From Clostridiales bacterium (GTDB lineage Bacteria; Bacillota; Clostridia; Christensenellales; Pumilibacteraceae), in contig JAFLVD010000006.1 in NCBI GenBank assembly GCA_022508485.1, forward strand, positions 51,030 through 83,634: DNA of 32,605 nt, given 5' to 3'. Positions within the stretch are counted from its first letter, which is position 1. Every line of letters starts with the position of its first letter. Shown piece by piece: positions 16,226-27,500 of the stretch. The notes under the pieces were generated by a model. That model was not told where the DNA came from and made no database searches. It saw only the letters and a program-made list of their open reading frames with translations. A program made the position numbers and the translations under genes.

Positions 16226-16468
16226 TTAGGAATTAGCGACTATGTAAGCGGCGATAGCGTCGATATTATAAAAATGATCCTTGCCGACGCCCGTCATCGA
16301 AACGCCGTACTCGCCGTCGACGTACGAAATAATCTCGAGCGAGTCGATAGAGTCGAGACCTATACCGTCCGAAAAGAGCGGAGTGTCGTACTCGAGCTGG
16401 TCGGCTTCGATACCGAGGTTGTTGCAGAAAAAGTCTTTAAGACCCTGTTTGATTTTGAGTTCGTCCAT
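16226..16468 (-). CDS. Acyl carrier protein with DSID motif
   Basis: This is an 80-aa four-helix carrier protein, acidic, and the first gene of the lipid operon. The phosphopantetheine site is the Ser of IGLDSIDSLEII (Ser40). Housekeeping AcpP normally has DSLD at this point with a glycine or alanine before the Asp, whereas the LDSID form is frequent in carriers of specialised systems such as aryl-polyene clusters. Helix III is preceded by an unusual GVGKDHFYNIDAIAAYI stretch. AGGAGA precedes the ATG at 16468 by 6 nt. The next gene, the KS didomain, follows 47 nt later, so this is most likely the cognate carrier. Whether a second, canonical ACP exists elsewhere cannot be seen from this window. 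Confidence 0.94.
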   Translation of the reverse strand: MDELKIKQGLKDFFCNNLGIEADQLEYDTPLFSDGIGLDSIDSLEIISYVDGEYGVSMTGVGKDHFYNIDAIAAYIVANS

Positions 16469-16548
16469 GATTGTTCTCCTAAGATATTGATTGTGCGGAA
16501 TCTCCGCGAAACAGACAGATTTAACGTATTTTCCGTCTTACCACGGTC

Positions 16549-16577
16549 ATTATACACCTCTAAATATAAACTCAAAA
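16549..16577 (-). promoter_or_regulatory. Promoter of the lipid operon
   Basis: A perfect -10 box TATAAT (16554-16549, minus strand) lies 80 nt before the acp start. The -35 is weak: TTGAGT stands 15 nt upstream, and TTTTGA would give 17 nt. Poor -35 quality suggests activation or tight regulation. This is the only promoter-like element between the kinase terminator and acp. Confidence 0.65.
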
Positions 16578-16607
16578 TAAACTTTTACACAATTTGTTTA
16601 AACTTTT
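16578..16607 (-). promoter_or_regulatory. 21-nt-spaced direct repeat upstream of the lipid promoter
   Basis: The nonamer AAAAGTTTA (minus strand) occurs twice, at 16607-16599 and 16586-16578, exactly 21 nt apart, about two helical turns. A partial third copy (GAGTTTA) overlaps the -35 area. Same-face spacing next to a weak -35 is what a dimeric or cooperative regulator would need. It does not resemble the FapR operator I know. The AT-rich background makes chance possible. Confidence 0.4.
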
Positions 16608-16619
16608 GTAAGTTTTTTG

Positions 16620-16647
16620 TAAAAAAACCGAGGCTCGCCGCCCCGGT
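16620..16647 (-). terminator. Rho-independent terminator of the two-component operon
   Basis: On the minus strand ACCGGGGC-GGCGA-GCCTCGGT forms an eight-pair stem with one G-U pair (16647-16627), followed by seven or more T residues. It lies 64 nt beyond the kinase stop and isolates the lipid operon from read-through. Confidence 0.9.
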
Positions 16648-16710
16648 CAATCTTTATATAAACTAAATTTCCGTATATACCGAATCGAGTACCGATAAAC
16701 AATTTAAGCG

Positions 16711-17778
16711 TCAGGCAGGAAGCTCTACGGTAAAAACGGTTTTGTCGCCCTCTCTTCCCACGCTCACCGTGCCGTCGTGAAGATCGACGATGCGCTTTAC
16801 TATGGAAAGGCCTATGCCGTTTCCGGCAATGGAATGGGACTCGTCGATTTGGTAGAACTTGCCGAAAATCTTTTCCCTGTACTCTTCGGGAATGTCGGGA
16901 CCTGTGTCCGCTATTTTAACGGCGATTTTGCCGCCTTGCGAGGTTACGTCTATTTCCAGCTCGCCCTCTTCAAACGCGAACTTAATTGCGTTGTCGAGCA
17001 GGTTTATCCATACCTGGCGCATCATATCCTCGTTTGCCTCTAACGTCGTGTCGTCGAAATCCATCGACAGTTTAAGCTTTTTTTGCGTCCAGTTGCGCTC
17101 TAAAAGAAGCACGCACATTCTTATCTGCTCGGAAACGTTGTACTCGGTTTTGTCGGTTATTATTTCCTGGCTTTCGTACTTGGTAAGGTTGAGAATGTTG
17201 GTGGTTATCATGGCAAGGCGCTGCGTTTCTTCCTCTATGATGTTTAAATATTCAATCTGCTTTTCGCGCGGAAGGTCCTTGCTTTTAAGAAGGCTTATAA
17301 ATCCGTTAATCGACATTATGGGCGTTTTAAACTCGTGCGAAAAGTTGTTTATAAAGTCGGAACGCAGTATCTCTACGTTTTGAAGCTGTTTCGCAAGCGC
17401 GTTAAAGCCGCGGTAAATGCTTTCTATATCGCCCGGGCCTTTGTAGCTGAGCCTCGTGTCGAACTTGCCCTCGGCGAGTTTTCCCATGCCGTCTATTATA
17501 TCGTTTATCGGTTTAAGGTATATGCTTCCGGCAAGGTAGGATAAAGCCGCGCCCGAAATGATACCCGTCATGGCGATAACTATAATTGCGACAATCCAGC
17601 TCGTCGCGCCCAACTCGTCCACGGCGTATTCTAGGTACAGCCTGTCGAGCAAAAGTGTGATTACCGATACGAGCGTAACAATGATAATCGCGCCGATAAT
17701 AAACGCGTTGCGAATAGTGCGCTTAGACTCTTTGTACGTTATGTCGTCGCGCTCTTCCAAACTCTGCTTTAACTTCAT
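16711..17778 (-). CDS. Membrane sensor histidine kinase
   Basis: The kinase is 355 aa with two membrane helices (about 25-45 and 60-84) separated by only about 15 extracytoplasmic residues, so it probably senses membrane state or a partner rather than a soluble ligand. A HAMP linker follows (about 85-138). The H-box is FSHEFKTPI (phosphoaccepting His148), the N-box NLLDNAIKFA (259-268), the G1 box DTGPD (usually DTGPG, 291-295), the F-box FGKF and the G2 box GNGIGLSIVK (319-328). The start overlaps the response-regulator stop (ATGA, 17778-17775), a typical coupled pair. The cognate signal and targets are not readable; the neighbouring surface and lipid genes are candidates. Confidence 0.95.
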   Translation of the reverse strand: MKLKQSLEERDDITYKESKRTIRNAFIIGAIIIVTLVSVITLLLDRLYLEYAVDELGATSWIVAIIVIAMTGIISGAALSYLAGSIYLKPINDIIDGMGKLAEGKFDTRLSYKGPGDIESIYRGFNALAKQLQNVEILRSDFINNFSHEFKTPIMSINGFISLLKSKDLPREKQIEYLNIIEEETQRLAMITTNILNLTKYESQEIITDKTEYNVSEQIRMCVLLLERNWTQKKLKLSMDFDDTTLEANEDMMRQVWINLLDNAIKFAFEEGELEIDVTSQGGKIAVKIADTGPDIPEEYREKIFGKFYQIDESHSIAGNGIGLSIVKRIVDLHDGTVSVGREGDKTVFTVELPA

Positions 17779-18449
17779 ACCTTTATCACCGCCTTATATC
17801 CAAGCCCACGGATATTGTCTATCTCGAACTCCTCCCAGCCGTCGAACCGTTTACGAAGCCTGCCTATATGCACGGCGACGGTCTCGACGCCCGTTTCGCA
17901 GTCCACGCCCCATATTTCGTCCATAAGCTGAATCTTGGTAAAAATCTTATTGGGCGAGGACAGCAATTTATAAAGAAGCATAAATTCCTTTTGGGGAAGC
18001 TCGTGCGCCTCGCCGCGCCGAGTAACGGTAAACGAGTCGTAGTCTATCTCGACGTCGCCTATCTGCATGCGCCGCCCTGCCGCCGTCTTGCCGCGCGAGA
18101 GAAGCGCCCTGACGTGCAGGACAAGCTCTTCCGCGTCGATAGGCTTTGTCATAAAGTCGTCTATGCCGACGTGGAAGCCCTTTTTTCTGTCCTCGGGAAG
18201 CTGTTTAGCGGAAATCATGAGTACGAGCAAATCCTTATTGGACGCGCGAATCTGACGGGTAAGCTCGTACCCGTCAGTTCCCGGCATCATAATATCGACA
18301 ATGAGAATATCTATAAACTGCTTGTCGTAAATGTCGAGCGCTTCCTCGGCGGACTTGGCGGTAAAAACCATATACCGCTCAAGCTCTAACGCTTCCTTAA
18401 TAAAGTAGCGCGTGTTTTTATCGTCGTCGACAACGAGAACGCGAAACAT
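17775..18449 (-). CDS. OmpR/PhoB-family response regulator
   Basis: The protein has 224 aa with the chosen start. The receiver domain holds the acidic pocket DDD (8-10), phosphoacceptor Asp52 (IVDIMMPGTDG), the Ser of MISAK and the conserved Lys of TKPID. A winged-helix effector domain follows (about 128-224) with the typical ETVAVHIGRLRKR recognition region and closing IRGLGYKA. The start at 18449 is chosen because AAGGAGAG lies 5 nt ahead and the protein begins directly with MFRVLVVDDD. A longer frame to 18479 would add ten basic residues encoded by the leader. Transcribed from its own promoter and coupled to the kinase gene. Confidence 0.96.
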   Translation of the reverse strand: MFRVLVVDDDKNTRYFIKEALELERYMVFTAKSAEEALDIYDKQFIDILIVDIMMPGTDGYELTRQIRASNKDLLVLMISAKQLPEDRKKGFHVGIDDFMTKPIDAEELVLHVRALLSRGKTAAGRRMQIGDVEIDYDSFTVTRRGEAHELPQKEFMLLYKLLSSPNKIFTKIQLMDEIWGVDCETGVETVAVHIGRLRKRFDGWEEFEIDNIRGLGYKAVIKV

Positions 18450-18495
18450 TGTCTCTCCTTTTTTGCGCGCGCGGCGCATAACGCTTTATAAAAAA

Positions 18496-18524
18496 AGTAT
18501 ACCAAACCTCGGTAAAAAAGTCAA
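18496..18524 (-). promoter_or_regulatory. Promoter of the two-component operon
   Basis: On the minus strand, -35 TTGACT (18524-18519) and -10 TATACT (18501-18496) are separated by 17 nt, with a TG one base before the -10 (TGGTATACT). This is the best sigma-A-like promoter in the window. It starts only 17 nt after the terminator hairpin of the upstream giant gene, so the regulator is expressed independently. Confidence 0.88.
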
Positions 18525-18535
18525 TTACGATTAAA

Positions 18536-18563
18536 AGCAAAAAGGCGGCAATAAGCCGCCTTT
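18536..18563 (-). terminator. Rho-independent terminator after the giant surface-protein gene
   Basis: On the minus strand GGCGGC-TTATT-GCCGCC (18560-18544) is a perfect six-pair stem, extended by A-T pairs on each side and followed by TTTTTGCTTTT. It lies 12 nt beyond the stop of the 3443-aa gene. The core resembles the terminator at 8073-8093. Confidence 0.9.
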
Positions 18564-18574
18564 GTATCGCGTCG

Positions 18575-21500
18575 TTACGTTATCGTAAGCGTGCCGCTCT
18601 TTACGGATATAAGGTAACAGTCGGTAACGTCGTTACCGTACGCGTCGTAGATAGTAACCTCGTCGATAACGTTTTCGGTAACGCCTTTATCCACGCGGCT
18701 TCCGGTGATTACCGCCTCGTACCTGTGTCCGCTTACGAGACTGCCACTCGATATTACCGAGTCGGGACAAGTAAGCGCTTCCCCGTCGTACGCCTTTTGC
18801 CTGCTCATTGCGCTTATCGTTATGCTTCGCTGGGTAACGGTAAGTCCGCCCTCGAAGTTGACGTAGAAGTTTTCGGTGGATATTTCCTCGCCGTTCGCGT
18901 CGTAGAAGTGCAAAATTTCGGGGTGCGACTTGTAGTATTCTTTTACGGTAATCGACTCTTGAGGCTTTGTTACGGACATTTCGGAGAGGTCAAGCTCGGT
19001 GTTAACTATTACGTCCGGCTTTTGCATTACCATAAAGTACCGTTTGGACGTATTGAATTTAAGCGGTGTGCCGTCGTAAACCTTCGAAGCCGAAAGAACG
19101 AGAATTTGCACCTGCGTGGTCGTTATCTCGATTTCGCCCTCGCCGTAGATAATATTAAACAGATTTGTAACGTCGTCGCCGCGCTCGTTGAACAGCGTGA
19201 ACGACTCGATTATGCTCGGACTGACGCCGTAGTCGGTGCGCGAACCGCTGAAATGCGCCTCATAGGTATAGCCGACGGAAAGAAGATTGTTAAGAAGCAC
19301 TTTTGTAGCGGCGTCCGCACCCTCTATAACCTGCGGACCTTCCGAAGCGTCGAGAGGGGTCCCGTCGTACTCCTTGTTGATATCGACGGGCTTAATGAAC
19401 AGATCCTGCTTATCCGCCGAACCGCCGGCGCCGCCCGGAGTAACCTCGACGGCTACCCAGCCGATTCCGTCTATAAACACTTCTACCCAGGCATGGCCGG
19501 ACTTGTTTGTAACGACCTGCTCGCCGCCGACCGATTTTACCGAATAGCCTATGGTATAGCGCGCCGGAATTCCTATCATGCGGTAAAGAAGCGTAGCGAG
19601 CGAAGCGTAGTGTCTGCACACGCCCTCGCCTGCCTCGATAAACGCGATAACCCTATCGTCCGCGTCGTCGATCGCCTTATCGTAAGTGTCGTTATACGTT
19701 GCAATAGACATGACGTATGCCGCAACGAGGTTTATGACGTCGGGATTGGCTACCGTAAAGCTCGGATTTTCGTCGAGAATATGTTCTTTGAGGTACGCGC
19801 CGGTAGAGTCGAACACGTCGAGATAGTTTTCGTACACGTACGTACGATACGCCGAAGGAATCTCGATACGGTTAAGAACCGCGCGCGGATTGTACGTAAA
19901 CGGATAGTGAGTAAACGTGTAGTCCTCGTAGCTGTCCGCAATGTATATGTCGTTTTTGTTCGCCTTCTGCGCGTCCGACATGTCGTCGTAAAGCGAATAG
20001 TACGGCATAAGGAAGTTACCGGTAACCGGCTTGCCGCTGCCGTTTTTAATAATGGAAACTGCGGTGGTGTACGCGGTCTTGCCCGAGGCGCGAAGCGCTT
20101 CCGCACCGTAATAGAGCGCGCTCATATCGGTATCGAGGTACGGCGCCACCGAGTTATCCCAGTTCGTTCCGAAGAAGTTGCCGTAGCTTAAATACCTGAA
20201 ATACATCTGCCCGGCGTAGTCCGTATTTATCGTAAATACGGGAGACGGATTGGCAGGAGGTCCGCCGCCTGCAAGGTCGCCGTCCAAATCCCAATTATCG
20301 TCTTTATCGTCGGACGGCTCTTTGACTGTAAGCGTGCCGCACTCGACGGTAATTTCGTAAAGGTCGGAAAGGTCCTCGCCCGAATATATGTTTTTAATAG
20401 TGAACTCCGCGGTATTATCGCTCTTGCCTACTTCCGTACGGCTTCCCGTAACGGTTACTTCGAGAATATCGGTAGGCAAAAGCTCGCCGATAAGCTCGTA
20501 ATCGTGCGCGGTAAGCGGTTCTCCGTCGAAAACCTTTTCGTCGGACGCGGTTTTAATTATAAGCTTGCGCTTGGTAACGGTAAGTCCGCCCTCGATATCG
20601 ACGTAGAAGTCGTCCGCCGAAAGCTCTTCCCCATCCTCGCCGTAAATGCGCAATACGTGCTTATTATCTTCGTAATAATCTCTTACGAAAATCGACTCTT
20701 GGGGCTTGGTAACCGACAATTCGGAAAGATCAAGCTCTACTCTCGATACGGCAGACGGCTGCTTTATAACGGTGTAATAGCTCTTGGTAACGTCGTATTT
20801 AAGCGGCGTGCCGTCGTACTCTTTGGTAAGGTCGAGCACGGATATCCTAATCTGCGGCATGGTGATCTCGATTGTGCCCAAGTTATAGACGACGTTAAAC
20901 TGATTGGTAACGTCCTCGCCAAGCTCGTTAAACAGCTTAAACGATTTTATTTCGCTAAAACCTATGCCTATCTCTGTGCGCGAGCCGCTTAATTGCGCTT
21001 CGTAGGTGTAGCCTGCCGAAAGAAGATTTTGAAGAAGGGTGATGCTTTCTATATCGGTGCCCACAACAGCCTGCTCGCCCTTCGACGCGTCGAGAGGGGT
21101 TCCGTCGAATTCCTTAGAAATATCGACCGGCTTAATGGAAAGCTTCGGCTTGCCTTCTCCGCCACCGCCGCCGCCCATGCCTGCGCCGCCCGGCGTAACC
21201 TCTATCTGGACCCAACCCATTCCGTCGAGGAAAACTTCTACCCAGGCGTGGCCGGTATCGCTTTTAACAAGCTGCTCTCCGCCCTCCGCCGTAACGGAAT
21301 AGCCTATGGTATAGCGCGCAGGAATGCCTATCATACGGTAAATAAGCGTAGCGAGCGAAGCGTAATGCCTGCATACACCCTCGCCTGCCTCGATAAACGC
21401 AATTATCCTATCGTCCGCGGCGTCAATCGATCTGTCGTACTTGTCGTTGTATACGGCGCAAGTGAGAACGTAAGAAGCTACGTGGTTTATAACCTCGGGA

Positions 21501-24500
21501 TTGGACAGAGTAAACGTCGGGTTGAAATTAAGAATATTCTCTTGCAGGTACTGCGCGGTCGATTGCCTAACGTCGAGATAATTGGCGTAGACGTAAGAAC
21601 GGTACGCTTCGGGAATGTTCGCGCCCGTAGGCAAATCGTCATTCGAGTATGCGTACGGATAATGGGTAAAGGTGTACTGCTCGTAGCTGCTCGAAATATA
21701 AATATCGTTTTTGTTTGACTTTTCCTCTTCTCGCATGTCGCCGAAAAGCGCATAGTAAGGAAGAAGGAAGTTTTTGGTGGCAAGCTTGCCGTCATCTTTT
21801 TCGTAGATTGTAACCGTGGTGGAGTACGAAGCCGCGCCAGACTGTTTAAGCGCTTCCGCGCCGTAATAGAGCGCGCTCATATCGGCGTCGAGGTACGGGC
21901 TTATGCCGTTATCCCAGTTCTTTCCGTCGTAGTTGCCGTAGCTTAAATATCTAAGGTACATGTGTCCGACGTACTCGGTGTCGATTGTGAATACGGGTAC
22001 GGGATTGCTGGGAACGCCGCCGCCTGCGAGGTCGCCGTCCAATTCGCCGTCGCCGTCGCCGCCCGAATCGCCGGTAACGGTAAGCGTGCCGCACTCGACC
22101 TGAATGTCGTACATGCCGGTAACGTCCTCGCCCGAGTACTTGTTGGTAACAATGTACTCTATGGTGTTGTCGCTCTTACCGACTTGCGTTTGACTGCCTG
22201 TAAACGTTACTTGAAGGCTGTCCGTAGGTAGCGGCTCGCCTTCCACAATTTCGTATTCGTGCGCGGTAAGCGGCGTGCCGTCGTATTCCTTTTCGGCGGA
22301 CGCGGTTTTTATTTTTATAACTATGCCGACAACCGTCAGGTTTCCGTACTCGTAGTTGATTCTGAATTTATACGTAATATCCTCGCCCGTCGACAGGTCG
22401 AAAATTACTACGTTTTCCTCGTCCACGTTGTTGTAAACCGAGCCGACTAAGGTGATAGTGCCTATTACGGTAAGCTTAATCTCGTAGCCGTCGGGCAATC
22501 CCTCGACAGAGTATTCGTCGCAGGTAAGCGGCGCGCCGTCGTAAACCTTTTCGGCGGAACCCGTTTTTACGGTTATTTCGTTATCGAACACGGTCAGCGT
22601 GCCGTACTGATAGATAATCTCGTACATCTCCGACACGTCGTTACCGTCGCCGTCCGTAACCACCGCCTCGAAAAGGTTATCGCTCGAGCCGAGGTCGGTC
22701 TGTTCCCCGTAAACGGTAACGTGAACGGTATGCCCGTCGATAAGCGCGACGGTATCCACGTAGTAGTCGCCGCAGGTAAGCGGAGTGCCGTCGTAAACCT
22801 TTTGCGCGCTGCCCGTCGATATCAAGAGCGGTATTGCGGTAACGGTAAGAGTTCCCATGTGCGTGAACGCAATGTTGTAATTCTGCGTAACGTCGATGCC
22901 CTCGCCGTTTATTATTTGATAGGAGTGAGCGTTTGCCACGCTGCCTATCTCGGTTATCGTGGGATAGTCGACAAGCTCGATTTCGTCGCCGGGCAGAAGA
23001 ACCTCCGGGTTAACAACGGTGTACTCTATCTCGTAATGCGCCGTCCCGTCGTAAACCCACTGCCCGTCCGCAGTATCCACGGAAAGATTTCGCGGCTTGA
23101 TTTCGAGCCATCCGTCCACAAACAGAACGGCAATCATGCCCTCGTCTTCCTCTTTGAAGCGATTGCCGCAGCTGTCGTAAGCCTCTATACCGAGCACTCT
23201 CGTCGCGCACGTTTCAAAAACGTGCGTTGCCGAATAGGTAGGCATAATTACCGTAAAGTACGAGCCGTCGTCCGCAAGGTAGTATCTGTCCGAAACGGGC
23301 TGGGTTACGCCCTCTATGACGACGGTATAGTCGCCGACAGTAAGCGGCGTGCCGTCGTATTCCTTTTCGGCAGAGCCGGCCGTAATTACGATATTGATTT
23401 GAACGACCTCGAGCAAGCCGTCGAAAAACTCTATCTCGTAGCAATCGGTTACTTCGCCGACATACTCGTTGTAAATCTTAAACGTAGACCTGTCTATAAC
23501 GTTGGGCACGCTTCCGACGTCGGTTATAGTCGATTCCGCGGTCATGGAAAACTCGGCGTAATCGACGGAAGCAATGCCGACCTCGCCCTCTTCCCCGTCT
23601 GCGAGCAACGTCGAAATATCGTTAAGCGTAAGCGGCAGACCGTCGTACGGCTTAGAGCTGCTGCCGGCGGTTACGGTTATTTTTCGCACCGTTACGGTAA
23701 GCGTGCCGTCGTACGTCGTAAACGAGTAGCTACTCGTAACGTCCGTATCGCCGCAGTAAATCTTAGTTGCGTTAAGGTCGATAACGTTATCGACGCTTCC
23801 CACTTTAATTAAGGACGAACTTTCCGTCGTTACGATTTCGATTCTGTCGCCGTCAGCAAGTCCTTCGCCCTCGCCTTCTTTAAGCACGTAATCGAGACAG
23901 GTTAAAGGCAGGCCGTCGTAAACCTTTTCGTCCGACCCTGCGGTAACGGTAATCGGTCTCGGCGTAACGGTAAGAGTTGCCACAAACACGACAACGGTAT
24001 AGTTGTCCGTCGAATCCGTGCCGTTAGCCTTATCTATTCTGAAATCGAGGATATTATCGACAGGCTTACTCGTTACGTACTTAACCTCGGTGTGCCTTGT
24101 TATGACGATTGTTTCGCCGTCCGCAACAGGCATGCTGTTTCTTCTGAAAATACGGTAAACGTCGGGGTCGTTTATAAGCACCTCGTACCCTTCGTCAAAA
24201 TGCCATTGTCCGTTGTAGACGAACGTATTTTCGGCGGTCAAAAACGCGACGAGCCGCTTTGTAATGCTTATCGTGCCGTACTCGTAGGTTATGTCGTAAT
24301 TCTCGGTCGAATCGGATCCGTCTGCCTTTTCTATCGTGATTGTGAGCACGTTGTCGACGGGATCGCGCGCATGGTCGACAACCGCCGTCGCGTCGTGAAT
24401 AGTGCAATTCTCGCCGTCCGCCAATTTCAGATCCGAAGTAAAGCTTATATACTCGTACGTATGTTCTTTGCCGTCGTACTCGAACGATCTTGTTCCCGAC

Positions 24501-27500
24501 TTAACCGTTATAGGTCGAGGTTCGATTATAAGCCTGCCGATAAAGGAATATATATTGTAATTGGAAATGCGCTCTCTATCCAGCGGAACGCCGTCGCGGT
24601 CGAACAAAGCGATGGATTTGATATACGTTTCCATGCCCGATTCCCAAACGTTCGTTATGGAGAATACGTCCATGTAAACAACCATATACTCGCCGTTTAC
24701 GAGCGGGTACACGCCGTCCTGTTCCTCTACGTCATAGTCGTCCACCATCACGAGCACGCCGGTTAATTCGAGAGGCAGCCCGTCGTATACCTTAGAGTCG
24801 CTTAACGCAAAAATATTGATATAAACGGAGGTTATCTCTAATTCGCCGTCAATAAGCGTTATGTCGTAGTTATTTACCCTATCCTCGTTTTTAAGGATAT
24901 TGAGTATAACGATGCTGTCGCGGTCTACTTCGTTTTTAACCTTGCCGGCGTTTGTTATCGTCGAGGCCGCAGTCATGCTTAAAGTAATGGTTTCGTTATC
25001 GGCAAGCGCGGCGGAAAGGACTCCCCCTTTATACTCGCCGGGCGCCAAAACGTATTTTTCGCAGGTCAGCGGCGTGCCGTCGTATTCCTTAGAATCGCTC
25101 GCCGCCGTTATCGTTATGGGGCGACGGTCGATTGCAAGCGTGCCGAGGTCGAACGATATCGTGTAATTGCCGGTCGAATCGGTGCCGTCCGCCTTTAAGA
25201 TTTGCACTCTTTGCTCGTTGGGAACGGGTTCCGGGGTATAAAGCAGAACGCCCGTCTTGCCGGTTACAACAAGTCTTTCGTTCGGAACGACTTTAAGAAT
25301 CGAAGTTACCTCGTAGCCGTCGTCGAAATGAGTCTGCCCGTCGTAAACCCATTCGTTTGTGGCGGTTTGTATCGTTATCTGCCGAGGCGTAACCTCTATG
25401 TACCCGTAGACATACGTTATATGGTAGTTATTGTCGCTCGGCTCGCCCGAATGGGTTTTAATCGAAAGCAAAAACTTATTTTCCGTTTTGCCGACGTCGG
25501 TTAGAAAAGCATAATCGATAATCGTAGCGTCGTCGCGCGGCGTTAAGCCGTACTCGCTCAAAATGATATAGCTTAAATCATAGTACGGCTCGCCGTCGTA
25601 AATAGCGTCGCTTGTCGCGGTTTCAACGGTAATATACCGCACGGTAACAGTGAGCGTGCCGTAGTTATAAGTTATTTTGTAGTTATTTTCGCTCGACTCG
25701 CCGGTGTTTGTCGTTATGGAAAGAGCGAAAATATTAGGCTTTTCGCCCACGTCGATAATCTCGGTGCGGTCTATGACCTCCGCTCTGTCGCGGCTTACTA
25801 TAACTTCGCCGTACTCGCACGAAGCGGTATAGCTCTCGTCATAGTGGTATTCACCGTCGTAAACCCACTCGTTTAACGAAGTCGTAACGGTTATGGGGCG
25901 CACGGATATATCAAGCGTGCCGTCGATAAAAGTAATGGCGTAGTTGGCAGTGGTATCTTCGTTTCCGTCAGAGATGACGACCGAGCTTTCGTCGATAACG
26001 TTTGGTACGCTGCCGACGTCGATAATCTTCGAGCCTGCCGTCATTGCCGCACTGTCAAGATACTCGCCTTCCGCAAAGGCGGTATCGAGTTTAACGCCGT
26101 CGTAAATCCCGGCCGTATAAATTACGGTCGAAGCGGTAAGCTCTATTCCGTCGTACACCTTGCTATCGCTGTCCGCGGCAAGCGTTATCGGACGCTTGTC
26201 GACGGTAAGGGTGCCGTACGAATAGATTATAAAATAATTGCGAATGACGGACGCGCCGAGTCTGTCCGTAATATCCAGCTCGAGCGTGTTTTTAATAGCT
26301 TCGACCGCATTTTTAACCTCGGTCTTGTAAACGACGGACGGGGTCTGATTTGCCGCGATTTTTATATCGGAAGTAACGGTAAACCCGTCGTCGTAGTGCG
26401 CCTTGCCGTCGTACACCCAGGTATGGCTGTAAGTCAAAACCGAAATGGGACGGTGATTGATTTTAAGCGTGCCGAACTCGACGGTAAGAATATAATTGTC
26501 CTTTTCGGGATAGGTTAGCTCGGCGCCGGCCTTGTCGCAAAGCTTAACGGAAAGCGCCGCAACAATGCCGTCCTCGTCGGTAACGTCGGTCGAGGAAACG
26601 ACTGGCATTGTAACTTCCATATAGTCGCCGCCGATAAGGTTAAGGTCGCCCTCGCGCTTTTTAACGCCGCCCACCTTGACGGTATATGCGGAAACGGAAT
26701 GCTCTTCCCCGTCGTACATCGTTTCGAGGCTGTCCGCCGCGACCTCGACCTCGATAGGCGTAACGGTAAGCGTGCCGAGGTCGATTGTTATTATGTAATT
26801 GCCCTTCGCGTCATTTCCGTCGGGCGAAAGAATTTGAATTTCAAGCTCGTTGTCTACGCTTCCGGCGTTTTTAATCTCGGTGTGGTTTGTAACCGTAAGC
26901 GTGTCGAAGGAAGATATTTTGCTCTCGGAAGTAACCGTTATGCGCTCGTTATAGTGAACCTCGCCGTCGTAAAGCCATTCCTGCGACGAGGTTACAATCG
27001 TTACCTCGCACGGCGTTACGGTAAGCGTGCCTTCCACGGTGGAAATAACGTAGTTCCCCGTCGAGTCGTCGCCGTTACTCTTTACTATTTCGAGCGTCAT
27101 CGTGTTGTCCGTCGAGCCGACGTTTCTGATTGAAGCCGGATTTGTCGCGACGACGCGATCGCCCTCCGCGATTTTTAAGTCGGAAGTTACGGTGTAGGTC
27201 GCGTCCGACTTGAACTCGCCGTCGTAAATCCAGGTATTGGTTGCGGTCTCTATTGTTACCGGCCGCTTTTCCACGGTCAGCGTGCCGTAGTCGTATTCTA
27301 CGGTATAGTTGCCCGTCGAGTCGCCGCCGTCCGACTTTACCAGCCTGACCGTAATAACGTTTTCGGTAGTCCCGACGTCCGTTATTCCGGCCGCGGAAGA
27401 GACGACAAGCTTATCGCAAGGCGCAACCTTCAAGCTCGAAGTTACTTCAAGCTCGTCGTCGGTAAACTCGGTGCCGCTGTAAACGCGGCTGCTTGTTCTT

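Noticed and set aside
18450-18479. Upstream extension of the response regulator by ten codons
   Set aside because: The added residues are basic and unlike a receiver N-terminus, while AAGGAGAG sits correctly in front of the ATG at 18449.
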